Source: Barthelona sp. PAP020 (lineage: Eukaryota > Metamonada: BaSk clade). From it: DNA of 30,425 nt. This document shows positions 8,136 through 17,360 of the stretch, piece after piece. Below the pieces are notes generated by a model that was given only the letters and a program-made list of their open reading frames with translations, was not told the DNA's origin and ran no database searches. The translations under genes and the position numbers were made by a program. Every line of letters starts with the position of its first letter. Within the stretch, counting starts at the first letter, position 1. Where the stretch lies: NCBI GenBank assembly GCA_040182905.1, contig JARQWU010000113.1, forward strand, positions 1 through 30,425, written 5' to 3'.

Positions 8136-11100
8136 TTAAAAAAGTCCAAATAACCTCTTTTTGGAAGGTCTTGTTATAGGTTGATCCACATATACCTTAA
8201 CTTTTGATAATCCTTCAAATAAAGCGACATTTGACGCTGTTACAGCTATCAATAATCCTAACTCCAATGCAGCAGCTTCAATAAGCTCTGAATCATTATC
8301 AGAGTCAACTAAGGAAAAGACTAAACGTTTGGAATCTTCCAAAGGAGTCCTCAAAACAATTTCGGTTGCGTAATTATTGTTATCTGCCAATGGACCAATA
8401 ATGACTGAATGAATATCCTTTAAAGAAATTCTTTGGCTCTCAGAAAAGTCTGGTGGTGGTCTAAATATAATAAAATCTGATGTGTTTAATTCTACACTCA
8501 ATAAACGCACTCTACCAGCATCGAAACTTCCTCTCAATTTGGATAATGCAAGAATCCTCACACTGTTGACAATATTGCCTTTTGGTACTAACTCAAGTGT
8601 TTCCAATGTGGGCAAAGCGGAAGAACGATGAAAAAGAACTTGTGAAAAAAGATTATTCAACCACTTTACGTTGCCATTTTGAACTTGTGATAACTTAATG
8701 GAAGTTCTGAGAACATCCAATCTGGCCTTATTATCTCCAACACTCGAAAGGTTCTCTTCTCTCCATTGCTTTATTATGGTTGAAATCTCAAAACTACTTG
8801 GAATGTGTAAAGCTTCTGAAAATGGACACAATATTTTCAGCATCTTCAACGACTCATTGATATAACAATCTCCTGGCAATGGGGCACACTCAATAAAAAT
8901 GCTTCGAGGAATTTTTTGATTATCTTTGGAAGCGTTGGTATTAGTGTTGCTACTGATATTCATGCCTTCTCTGACAGCATCTAATATGTTGCTATTTGAA
9001 ATGAATGCAAGATTCAATCGTTGATATTTCAGATGGAGTGGTTCAGAAATTGCATCAAAGCTTGTCCAATTCACTTCTACAACAATGTTGTGTTCATCCG
9101 CCAAATTTAACAAAAAGTCCATATCATTTGAAGTGCCAGCTGTGGGGACAAAAGTAGCCAATGATGCTCTTAAAGCAGGAATTTTTTCAGATTCTACGAT
9201 ATTCTTGATCCTTTGTACACCGAACAATGTTTCATCGAAAGTTCTTCTCAAATCATCAGTGTGCAATTTATTCACAACTCTCAAATCACCATTGGCACCA
9301 GTTCGCAAGCTAATATTTGTCAAATTTACAGATTGCCTCAACATATGGTCCATGTCAAGACTTTGATTCCTCAGTTCGATCATATTCTTTTCATGAGGTT
9401 TGTAGATAATAATGTCGTCCAAAACATACTTAGAAGTGTGACCATCAAACCTAAATTGACACGTTGGCAAATACTTACCATCTGAAGTTTGCTTCACAAG
9501 GTTAGTATTTTGTTCCTCATCAATAATGGTGATATTTATTCTTTGAAATGATTGTAAGAGGATGCCTCTGATTATTTCAGCAGATAAACCATTCATATTC
9601 TTAAATGTTTCTATTGTTTTGAACAACCTTCCTAAACAATAATCAGAACTCAATAATTCAAGGATAATAAGTCTGTCTGTATCAGATTCAATGCTAAACA
9701 ATGAACTCCAGTCAATCACAATGTCAAAATCAATGACATCGTAGTTATTTTGAATTTTTAGCATCTCAAATTGTTCAACAGTCGACTCTAAACCAAGTAT
9801 TGAATTGATTTTTTGCTTGAGTTTGGGAACATACTTGGTTTCAATGTTGTTGATAATATCTTTCTCAACAAACAATAACTGTGCTATAAATATTTGTTCA
9901 AAAGTTGTTCGAAAGCCTTCCATTTGAACATTCTTTCCAATTTGAATTTTCAAAGTCTCTCCAATTTCACGATTCTCTTTCAATCGTTTGAAATAGGCTC
10001 TTCTAAAGCTTTGATACTCTCTTAATTCAATTTCATCAGTCATAACTTTTTGATAATTGCTAAAATACTGCATTGGCAAATCAACCTTTGACAAACTAGT
10101 ATTCTTTATAACTTTTGGAGTAGATTGAACAATATTTGTTGAATCAATATTGATAGAATCACCATTGATCAATTCAATAACAATATCTTTCTTTGTACTG
10201 AATTCTTTTCGACAAACCACATTATTTTCACAAAGATTTTGTAAAGATTTGGAAATAACACCCAATATTGAATTATCAATTGGATTGTTTGATGAATTAT
10301 CATCATATACTGAATCAACATCAACAGAAAGATTTCCAACAAATTTTTCAATGACTGAAACATCAAACACATCATTTTCAGCATATATTAATACAGGAGT
10401 TTGATTATCCATTAAATTTCTTAAATTCAGATAAAAATGATTGGCAATTATCTGTGAGTTTCTATTTTCACAGGTTTTAATGATTTTATGCTTTAATTCA
10501 TATTCTGGGATATTAATATTACCATTTTCATCAATATAAATGTTCAAATCAATGATTAAGATTGGAGAATTCTTTTCAATTGAAAATTCGGTTGATATCT
10601 CAAAACTACAATTTGACAATACATTTGCAGAGAAATAATTGCCATTTTTTTGAGGAATATCAAAGTTAAACAAGATATTTAACTTGTGAATCAATTTCAA
10701 CAAATGATTATAATCAGTTTCTAATTGATTATTGAACAATTTTAAAAAATATCCGAGAACAAACTCACTGTCAAGCATTTCAATCAATTTGAGTCTAGTA
10801 CGAATGTCTGATATTGCGAGAATCGAATTTAAATCAATGTTTACATCAACACTTGATAAAAAACCTTGATATCTACGATGCATTTCTGTTATACACATAT
10901 AATCCTCAATCATAAAATAATCGTCCAATAACCCTTCCAAATCATCCAATTCCCATGTCTTATTACAACTCAATCGATCAATCAAGCATAATTGTCCGTT
11001 ATCTTCTTTTATTAACTCACACTTGGGTTTTTGAGAATCAAATATCACTTTGACAGTTTTGATATTCTCCTTTATTTTTTGTTTAATTATATCGTCTCTA

Positions 11101-12266
11101 TTGCCTATATCACATAAAACAGCTCCAAACCTTAACAAGAACAACTGAGAACCAAACCCTTTCAAACATAAATTTCGCACACGATCCCCACTAATGTTTA
11201 GAAAGGATTTATAATCAATATCCACCTCTAGATCCCAATCATCTCCATATATAGAATGTAGCTTGTCCATCATGTTCGGTAGTTGTAGCACTTTAACACC
11301 TTCCACACATCTTTTTTCAAAAAAATGAAATCTTTTTTCTAATATGCCTGTGCAAGTAAAATCGTTAGAAACAGCTTTGGGATACACAATAACATAAGGA
11401 CCTCTGGCAACATCTTTGTGCTGTAATTGATTCTGCTTTACAATGATATAATTTTCAGTGTCAATGCCAAGAGAAACTGATTCTAACATCACGGTAAAGT
11501 TAAAAAAAACTGTTTTTGTGGCCGAGTCCCAGCTCAAAAAGAGGTCTTCAAATGTCGAAGCATAATCAATATTGATGCTTCTTATGGTTTCTGTCACAAT
11601 ATTCCTCCCTATTGTATCATGACCCATTTGTAATAAACAAGACGGTAAATATCCAATTATTAATGGAGACTCCAAATTTAAGCAAACCAACTGTCTAACA
11701 CTGATGTCATCGATACCAAATAAACGCCCAAAATTAATTATGATGGAAATATAATGAGAATTGAACAAAAGACTTAATTTCTCTTCTTCCTGTTTTAAAT
11801 ACACATTCTTACAATGAACTACAGCATTTCGTTCCTTCAATCGTAACATATCCTCCATATACATAACAAAATCAGGATAAATGAATCTGTCATCCTGGCA
11901 TGTATAACTGATAACCAAAGCTAGTGTTGATCGTTCATAACTAATAGAAGAGGCCAAATCAAATTTGAAAACAATTTTCTTAAAACGCTCGTGTAATTCG
12001 TCCAAATTATTTGAATACTCAATGAAGGATTTTGTTAAAAACTCATCCAATTCAAAAACTGGTTGATAATCTTTATTTTGAAGAGACTTAATTAATACGT
12101 TCTTTAATCCATAATCATTAGCAATTGAAAATGACATGACATCAATATTTAAATCAATTTCAAATATCTCCTCAAATCGTTCTTCATAAGGTAACACTAT
12201 TTCTTCTTGATATTCAACTAAGACTTCATAAAGTCTATCATTATCCTCATTCAGTTCTGTTGCCAT
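8136..12266 (-). CDS. Giant internally repeated protein of unknown family (1376 aa)
   Basis: I do not recognise this protein. It contains a recurring block of ~65-70 residues: an amphipathic helix, a hydrophobic strand with alternating Asp/Asn, then 'S.. I.....RL..L..L.S...LG.L'. Copies are clearest at about 471-536 (VDVNIDLNSILAISDIRTRL) and 844-915 (FDIVIDWSSLFSIESDTDRL), with weaker ones near 165-235, 345-410 and 1057-1110, and perhaps 30-100. Between them lie strand-rich segments (about 420-445, 540-590, 920-960). The last ~150 residues are strand-rich ending in a helix, compatible with a PH-like fold, then a basic tail ending KKRLFGLF. There are no signal peptide or transmembrane segments. 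The ATG at 12264-12266 is the first in frame. A large scaffold or tether is a guess. Confidence 0.9.
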   Translation of the reverse strand: MATELNEDNDRLYEVLVEYQEEIVLPYEERFEEIFEIDLNIDVMSFSIANDYGLKNVLIKSLQNKDYQPVFELDEFLTKSFIEYSNNLDELHERFKKIVFKFDLASSISYERSTLALVISYTCQDDRFIYPDFVMYMEDMLRLKERNAVVHCKNVYLKQEEEKLSLLFNSHYISIIINFGRLFGIDDISVRQLVCLNLESPLIIGYLPSCLLQMGHDTIGRNIVTETIRSINIDYASTFEDLFLSWDSATKTVFFNFTVMLESVSLGIDTENYIIVKQNQLQHKDVARGPYVIVYPKAVSNDFTCTGILEKRFHFFEKRCVEGVKVLQLPNMMDKLHSIYGDDWDLEVDIDYKSFLNISGDRVRNLCLKGFGSQLFLLRFGAVLCDIGNRDDIIKQKIKENIKTVKVIFDSQKPKCELIKEDNGQLCLIDRLSCNKTWELDDLEGLLDDYFMIEDYMCITEMHRRYQGFLSSVDVNIDLNSILAISDIRTRLKLIEMLDSEFVLGYFLKLFNNQLETDYNHLLKLIHKLNILFNFDIPQKNGNYFSANVLSNCSFEISTEFSIEKNSPILIIDLNIYIDENGNINIPEYELKHKIIKTCENRNSQIIANHFYLNLRNLMDNQTPVLIYAENDVFDVSVIEKFVGNLSVDVDSVYDDNSSNNPIDNSILGVISKSLQNLCENNVVCRKEFSTKKDIVIELINGDSINIDSTNIVQSTPKVIKNTSLSKVDLPMQYFSNYQKVMTDEIELREYQSFRRAYFKRLKENREIGETLKIQIGKNVQMEGFRTTFEQIFIAQLLFVEKDIINNIETKYVPKLKQKINSILGLESTVEQFEMLKIQNNYDVIDFDIVIDWSSLFSIESDTDRLIILELLSSDYCLGRLFKTIETFKNMNGLSAEIIRGILLQSFQRINITIIDEEQNTNLVKQTSDGKYLPTCQFRFDGHTSKYVLDDIIIYKPHEKNMIELRNQSLDMDHMLRQSVNLTNISLRTGANGDLRVVNKLHTDDLRRTFDETLFGVQRIKNIVESEKIPALRASLATFVPTAGTSNDMDFLLNLADEHNIVVEVNWTSFDAISEPLHLKYQRLNLAFISNSNILDAVREGMNISSNTNTNASKDNQKIPRSIFIECAPLPGDCYINESLKMLKILCPFSEALHIPSSFEISTIIKQWREENLSSVGDNKARLDVLRTSIKLSQVQNGNVKWLNNLFSQVLFHRSSALPTLETLELVPKGNIVNSVRILALSKLRGSFDAGRVRLLSVELNTSDFIIFRPPPDFSESQRISLKDIHSVIIGPLADNNNYATEIVLRTPLEDSKRLVFSLVDSDNDSELIEAAALELGLLIAVTASNVALFEGLSKVKVYVDQPITRPSKKRLFGLF

Positions 12267-12434
12267 GTCAAAAATATCAATACCATTTTTTATCTATTTA
12301 TCTTTAATACTTTAATCTCTTCATTCTTTATGACAATTATTATAAAAAAACCAAATGTTCAAATTGCTGTTAAATAAATATAGTAGATCTTTTTTTTTAT
12401 ATTTCAATAGCGAATAGTTAATTATTTCAACACA

Positions 12435-12743
12435 ATGTCAAAAAACGATACACAGGAAATGATTGTAGAAAAAGAAGAACCAATTTTTGAAGTTGTTCAG
12501 TGGAATACAGTTGCTGTTTGGCATTATTATTTTGCTCAAGAAGGTTGTGCCATTTGTCAAGGACAACTTCATGATGTATGTCCTTATGCAGATCAAAATG
12601 TAGACCCATGTAGTATTCTTGTTGGTAATTGTAAACATGCTTATCACAAACATTGTCTTAATAATTGGTTGAAAAATGATAGCAGGTGTCCAATGTGTTC
12701 AGCACCTTTTGAAGTTGCGGATGAGATTCATTTTAACACTTAG
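12435..12743 (+). CDS. RBX1: RBX1/ROC1-type RING-H2 E3 subunit
   Basis: A 102-aa protein of the RBX1/ROC family, the RING subunit of cullin ubiquitin ligases. FEVVQWNTVAVW (about 18-29) is the strand that inserts into the cullin. Zinc ligands visible: C38, C41, C49, C59, C66, H68, H71, C74, C85, C88, with H73 as a possible third-site ligand. Two oddities: the last ligand is Cys (CPMC) where human RBX1 has Asp (CPLD), and the cysteine expected three residues after C49 is absent. CPMC is also typical of APC11, but the block spacing, the CAIC-x7-C string and the N-terminal strand are those of RBX1. It is divergent from the giant protein gene (168 bp apart). Confidence 0.9.
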   Translation: MSKNDTQEMIVEKEEPIFEVVQWNTVAVWHYYFAQEGCAICQGQLHDVCPYADQNVDPCSILVGNCKHAYHKHCLNNWLKNDSRCPMCSAPFEVADEIHFNT

Positions 12744-13277
12744 AAACAGTGACCACAATGTTGTATTTTTTATTTTTCAAAAAAAGCGGGATCATTCACT
12801 TACAATGGAAGAATTAATTATTAATGATTTAAAAAAACATTTCATCAAGGAAAAAGGGACTAATAATTTTTACAAAAAATTTAAAAAGTGTCATTTGTTC
12901 ACTTACAGGTTATTTTAACGTTGTTTTAAATATATTATACATCTTTTTTTTCTTTAAGAATAAAATTGTTATGTTTATTTATTATTGCTAAAATCTTTGG
13001 GGTTGACAGTCAAAAGAAGACATAAGTCTTTCTCTTTTTTCTATTTCGACATTTCAACACTGTTGAAACAATGAGCTCTCCTAAAAATTTCAAAAAACAA
13101 TTGTTTCACACATTGTGTGGGAAAAAATAATTTTTTTCCTTTGATCGATCTGGTCATAAAGTCACGAGGATAGCATTTTTCGTTTGGAATTTTAAACATA
13201 GCAAAGTGAAAAAATCAAAAGGGTACAACTCATGGATAAATGAAAGAAATAACGGTTTAAGTTAATGAACCAACGTA
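12744..13277. other. Convergent intergenic gap with two odd-centred palindromes
   Basis: A 534-bp gap between RBX1 and the converging WD40 gene. An 80-codon frame overlaps the RBX1 end but looks non-coding. Two perfect palindromes with a single central base occur 38 bp apart: TTTCAACACTGTTGAAA (13052-13068) and CACACATTGTGTG (13107-13119). No RNA gene is recognisable. Confidence 0.5.
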
Positions 13278-14447
13278 TCACTCCTCATCACTTTCATCAC
13301 TTTGTTCATTCATAAATAAGTACATATTGCCACCATTATCTCTATTGAGGTCAACCAAATCCCAACATGTATCAAAAACCATCTTATACTCTTCATTATT
13401 AAAACAAATACCTGCAGCTACCAATTGTCTGATGATTTGAGGACGAATATTCATAGTGACAAGATTATACACCACATCAACACCATCCTTTGACAATTCA
13501 ATGATTTCTGCCTCTTCTGAAGGGTCATATTCAAGGAAAATTGAATATATTTTGATCACATCCCCTTCGCATCTTCCACAGGCTAACTGTGTCTCATTGG
13601 GTGAAACAGCAAATGAAAATACGTACTCATCACAATGGCAATGTACTTTTTGAATTTGCTGAAAGCTGCTCAGACTATATGACGTAATGTATCCATCACC
13701 AGACATAATAAGTATGATGTTGGGTGTAAGAAAATGAAGGTCATACACTGCACCTCTCATGTCAAATGTATGAATTTGTGATCCATCATCCATGTTCCAA
13801 AGTGTGACTTTGTTTGACACATCACCAACAGCAATTATTCTTTTGGTTGGATGGAAATCAATGGCTTCAATATCTGCATCTTGATTAAACACACGAACAA
13901 CAGAGAAATTTTCAGGGTCAAACAAACTCGCAGTTTTATCAACATTACTAGTAAGCAGATGTTTATCATCTGCTGAAAGCTTTATATTCCAAAATCCACC
14001 AGAATGAACTGTTCTTTCCATCACAACATTACCATTTTCCACAACCCACTTCTTAAGATTCCCATTCTTATCACCAGAATACACATAATTTGAACAGTGA
14101 GAAAAACAAATTCCATAAACAAAAGTGTCATTTCTCAATCTATGCAAGATGGAGAAATCTAAAAGGTTGTATATAAGAATAAACTTATCATAAGAACACG
14201 TCGCCAATTTATGGCCATCTGATGAAACGGCAACATTAATGACACCGCCTGTATGATCTTTCAAAGAACAAATCAACGTTCCAGTTTCCATATCAATAAT
14301 TTGAACTACTTTATAGCTACAAATCAACAAATGTTTGCCATCTAGTGAGTATTTACAATTGTATATGTTGTCTGAAATTACATCTCCAATTTCCAACACA
14401 TTCCCTTCATCAATTTTGGGATATAACATATTACGAATAGTTTTCAT
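13278..14447 (-). CDS. WD40-repeat protein
   Basis: A 389-aa protein; the first ATG in frame is 14445-14447. Residues ~15-315 form a seven-blade-type WD40 propeller: clear repeats include HTGGVINVAVSSDGHKLATC, then FVYGICFSHCSNYVYSGDKN, FWNIKLSADDKHLLTSNVDK, IEAIDFHPTKRIIAVGDVSN and FSFAVSPNETQLACGRCEGD. Most blades end in hydrophobic variants of the Trp-Asp dipeptide; one has LKKWV and one VTLWN. The last ~75 residues are helical and acidic, ending NEQSDESDEE. Family cannot be assigned beyond WD40; such proteins act as scaffolds. It is convergent with RBX1 and separated by 612 bp from the next gene upstream. Confidence 0.92.
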   Translation of the reverse strand: MKTIRNMLYPKIDEGNVLEIGDVISDNIYNCKYSLDGKHLLICSYKVVQIIDMETGTLICSLKDHTGGVINVAVSSDGHKLATCSYDKFILIYNLLDFSILHRLRNDTFVYGICFSHCSNYVYSGDKNGNLKKWVVENGNVVMERTVHSGGFWNIKLSADDKHLLTSNVDKTASLFDPENFSVVRVFNQDADIEAIDFHPTKRIIAVGDVSNKVTLWNMDDGSQIHTFDMRGAVYDLHFLTPNIILIMSGDGYITSYSLSSFQQIQKVHCHCDEYVFSFAVSPNETQLACGRCEGDVIKIYSIFLEYDPSEEAEIIELSKDGVDVVYNLVTMNIRPQIIRQLVAAGICFNNEEYKMVFDTCWDLVDLNRDNGGNMYLFMNEQSDESDEE

Positions 14448-15059
14448 CAATTCAATAGTTAACTCAAAAGACGTATCAAACTGTCGATAAAAAGCGAAAT
14501 TAAACTAAATAAAGAAAAACAAAATATTTCTTGAGTGTATAAGGCTTAAAATATGCAAATATCAACTATTTCACTGGTTTCAAAGGAAAATAAATGTTTT
14601 ATGAAAGTTTTTGCCGCATGCATTTACATTCAGAATTTCTTTTGCTGATATTTTGAAACTTTTGGGGGTTTAAATTGAAACAAAAAGGAATTTCGTTCAT
14701 GCAGGATTCAGTTATTCATGAGAAATTTCTGATCTTTTTTGCCTGATGTGAATAAACAAGGGACATTCATTGGTCTGTTTCCATGTATACAGTGGTTTAA
14801 ATGCTCGAACGTGTGTTTCCTTCTGACATTAGTATTGAGAACCCAAGATAAGTTTCTTCGAGGAGCAGTATGGCCCAACTTTGTCTGTTAGACAGGCTGA
14901 AAAATAGATGTCTTACAGTTGTGTTGCTTGGGGATAAAATGGAGATTACTATTTTTTATTCGCAGCTTCAAAAATCCTTAAAAATCTTTTGAAAAACAAT
15001 TTGCATCAAGAAAAAAAAAGAAAAAGAAAAAATGACAATTATCATACTTTATTTACCGT
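14448..15059. other. Gene-free region upstream of the WD40 gene
   Basis: A 612-bp gap between two minus-strand genes. It presumably carries the WD40 gene promoter. The part from about 14640 to 14960 is less AT-rich and more complex than neighbouring spacers and contains a small perfect hairpin TGTCT-GTT-AGACA (14882-14894). I could not match it to any snRNA, snoRNA or protein. Confidence 0.45.
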
Positions 15060-16205
15060 TTATTTCAAAGTATTTTCATCAAAAAAACTTTGGAATAAAC
15101 CATTCAATGAATTTAAACAAAAACTCTTTATTTCATCCAAATCTACATTTAGCTCATTCAGATCAGGAGCAATTTCTTTGTCTTTCAAAGCTTGAAGCTG
15201 ATCTAGCATCTGTTCAGGTAAAAAACCATTATATCTATCCAATACTTCTCTTAAATACTCACTATTTTTCAAATAAAGACTGTCCAAAATATCAGCAAAA
15301 ATTTGATGAATCAATGAAATAACCATTTTCTGATGAACAATTTTCTCAGTTTCCACACTGTAATTTGCTGAACTCTCTTGCACTTTAACTAAAAAATCCT
15401 GCAAAAACTTAGCATTATCAAAATACTCAGCAAATTTTGATTGACTGCTCAATAAATCCTCATATTCTTTGGATGTTATCAAAATCTGATTACAAAACTT
15501 TTCAAAATTGGTTTCATAATCATCAAAATTCTTCAGCAAATCTTCCAATTTTGATAAGAAATCTTTATTTTTACAAATATATTGAGATAATTCATCATAC
15601 ATACCATTAAAGAGCAAAAGCAATTCTTTAATGTCAACTACACTACTTTCACAACTCAAATCACTTCGATTAATAGCAGAAATCAAAATATTTGCCAAAG
15701 AATCAAGTTTTTCAAACTTCTTATGCAATTTAATATGAACAGGGGTTACCTTTTGAGGAGGAATCTTTTTTTTCAAAGAATTAAAATATATTTTTAACTC
15801 TTTAAGCTCTTGCTGCTGCTTTTGTACCTCTGTTTCCAAATTAAATATCTTGGATGTGAAATCAAAGAAAACTGGATTAGAAAAACTGGGAAACTTCAAA
15901 TTACTTTCAACAAACTCTAGTATGTCTGCATCAAACTCAGTTAAAATGGTGCTCATTTGTTGTACGGTATCAACCATTGCTTCAACAGGAATTTTTAATT
16001 TGGAAGAAAGGGATTTATAAACAGTCTTCAAAAATGTATTATATTTATATAAATAAGTTGTTTGAATATGGCAAAAATCATCAATATATTCAAATTTCTT
16101 TTTAATATCCTGTTCAATTAAATGATATTCCTCAATCATATCATTTATATTCGAAATAGTATCTTTAATATACACAATTTGCTTTTCTTTTTCAAATATA
16201 TCCAT
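15060..16205 (-). CDS. Long coiled-coil protein, possibly ATG17/FIP200-like
   Basis: A 381-aa protein made almost wholly of helices with several coiled-coil stretches (about 15-40, 120-165, 205-270). Near the C-terminus, YLREVLDRYNGFLPEQMLDQ (318-337) resembles the conserved segment of ATG17-like proteins (helix, Asn-Gly, x, Leu-Pro-Glu) that ends the long crescent of the autophagy-initiation scaffold. Overall length is close to fungal Atg17. The call rests on that motif and on shape, so a different coiled-coil family is quite possible. The start is the ATG at 16203-16205. It shares a 172-bp divergent spacer with the MADS gene. Confidence 0.87.
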   Translation of the reverse strand: MDIFEKEKQIVYIKDTISNINDMIEEYHLIEQDIKKKFEYIDDFCHIQTTYLYKYNTFLKTVYKSLSSKLKIPVEAMVDTVQQMSTILTEFDADILEFVESNLKFPSFSNPVFFDFTSKIFNLETEVQKQQQELKELKIYFNSLKKKIPPQKVTPVHIKLHKKFEKLDSLANILISAINRSDLSCESSVVDIKELLLLFNGMYDELSQYICKNKDFLSKLEDLLKNFDDYETNFEKFCNQILITSKEYEDLLSSQSKFAEYFDNAKFLQDFLVKVQESSANYSVETEKIVHQKMVISLIHQIFADILDSLYLKNSEYLREVLDRYNGFLPEQMLDQLQALKDKEIAPDLNELNVDLDEIKSFCLNSLNGLFQSFFDENTLK

Positions 16206-16377
16206 TCATCAACAAAAAAATTAAACATTCTTTTTACACCATTCATTCTTTTTCTTCAATCTCTTAAATTATTGATTATTTAACAAATATTTTCAAATAA
16301 TATTGATTTTTATAAAAGACTGCAATTTTTTAGAAAATCAAAATCTTCAAAGGTATTTTTTCCTTAAAAAATTTAAT

Positions 16378-17313
16378 ATGGGGAGAAGATCACTTACAAT
16401 GGAGTACACACAAGATGCTAGAACAAGAAAAGTACGATTTGGGAAAAGAAAAGCTGGAGTTATGAAAAAAGCTTTTGAACTTTCTGTTCTATGCGGTTGT
16501 GAAGTTGCATTATTGATTAAATCTGCAGATGATGGACAATTGTATTCTTTTAGTACACAAGAAAACCTTGTTCCTTTTGTTGGAGACCTTATTTCCAAAC
16601 CACCAAAAGAATTGAAATTACCCTATGATTACATGGATACAGATTCAAAAAAATCAAGAGCTAAAATGAACAATAAAAGCGGTAAAAGAAATAATATTGA
16701 TGATGATGATGATGATGATGATGATGAGTTCTTTGAGGAATTTCCCTCAATTATTAAAATTGGACCTGATGAAGAGATAATAGATGATCAATCAACACTA
16801 TCCACACTACCTATGTATAATGTTCCATACTCAATGATGCCACAGCAATATCATGCAATGGGTCATCCCCATTTTTTCCCCATATATCAAGATTCCATGC
16901 ATGCTGAAGCTCATATTCATCCTTCCCATATTCAAATGAATTATCATCATAGCAACCCAATGCTTCAACCTTTGCATCTGCAATCAATACCCACACAACA
17001 GTATTTCCTTCAACACGAAGTTCCTGAGATGGATGAGGATGATTTGTTGAAAATGGGACCTAGACAATCAAGTTTGATGGAATCGTTAAGAAAATCACCA
17101 CAACCAGCAATATCTTTTCAAATGAACAACGAATATTCAGAACTATATGATCCAAATGTAAAACCTTTAGACCAATTAATTGTACCGAAAAAAGAACAGC
17201 CATATTCAAATCAATGCAATTTTGTGATGTATTCAGACACCCCAAAGAGAATATCATATGCTACGGGATTGTCTGCACATACTGATAACGTTGATGACAG
17301 ACAGTTCCATTAG
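16378..17313 (+). CDS. MADS-box transcription factor
   Basis: A 311-aa protein starting MGRRSLTMEYTQDARTRKVR at the ATG at 16378, the canonical MADS start; the upstream in-frame TTG extension is not credible. Residues 1-60 are the MADS DNA-binding and dimerisation domain: MEYTQDARTRKVRFGKRKAG then VMKKAFELSVLCGCEVALLI. Family members bind CArG-type AT-rich boxes as dimers. The box mixes features: 'MEY..D' is SRF-like, while ELSVLCGCEVALLI is MEF2-like. After residue ~90 the protein is low complexity: a run of Asp near 105-115, then His-, Met- and Gln-rich sequence. TAP42 starts only 47 bp after its stop. Confidence 0.95.
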   Translation: MGRRSLTMEYTQDARTRKVRFGKRKAGVMKKAFELSVLCGCEVALLIKSADDGQLYSFSTQENLVPFVGDLISKPPKELKLPYDYMDTDSKKSRAKMNNKSGKRNNIDDDDDDDDDEFFEEFPSIIKIGPDEEIIDDQSTLSTLPMYNVPYSMMPQQYHAMGHPHFFPIYQDSMHAEAHIHPSHIQMNYHHSNPMLQPLHLQSIPTQQYFLQHEVPEMDEDDLLKMGPRQSSLMESLRKSPQPAISFQMNNEYSELYDPNVKPLDQLIVPKKEQPYSNQCNFVMYSDTPKRISYATGLSAHTDNVDDRQFH

Positions 17314-17360
17314 ACTTTGTAAATATTATATAATTTGTTTTTTTCTTGTTAAACCTGTTT

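Noticed and set aside
9471-9482. ATACTTACCATC on the plus strand, i.e. a GGTAAGTAT 5' splice-site match on the minus strand inside the giant gene
   Set aside because: The frame stays open on both sides and encodes DGKYLPTC, part of a strand-rich segment resembling others in the protein. It is likely chance.
12676-12918. 80-codon frame overlapping the end of RBX1
   Set aside because: It overlaps a well-supported gene in another frame, is Lys/Phe/Asn-rich like spacer translations, and has no recognisable domain.
14640-14960. Spliceosomal snRNA (U1, U2, U4, U5, U6) in the gap before the WD40 gene
   Set aside because: A short GCAGTAT string and a T-rich Sm-like tract were seen, but no family-defining loop or pairing region matched.
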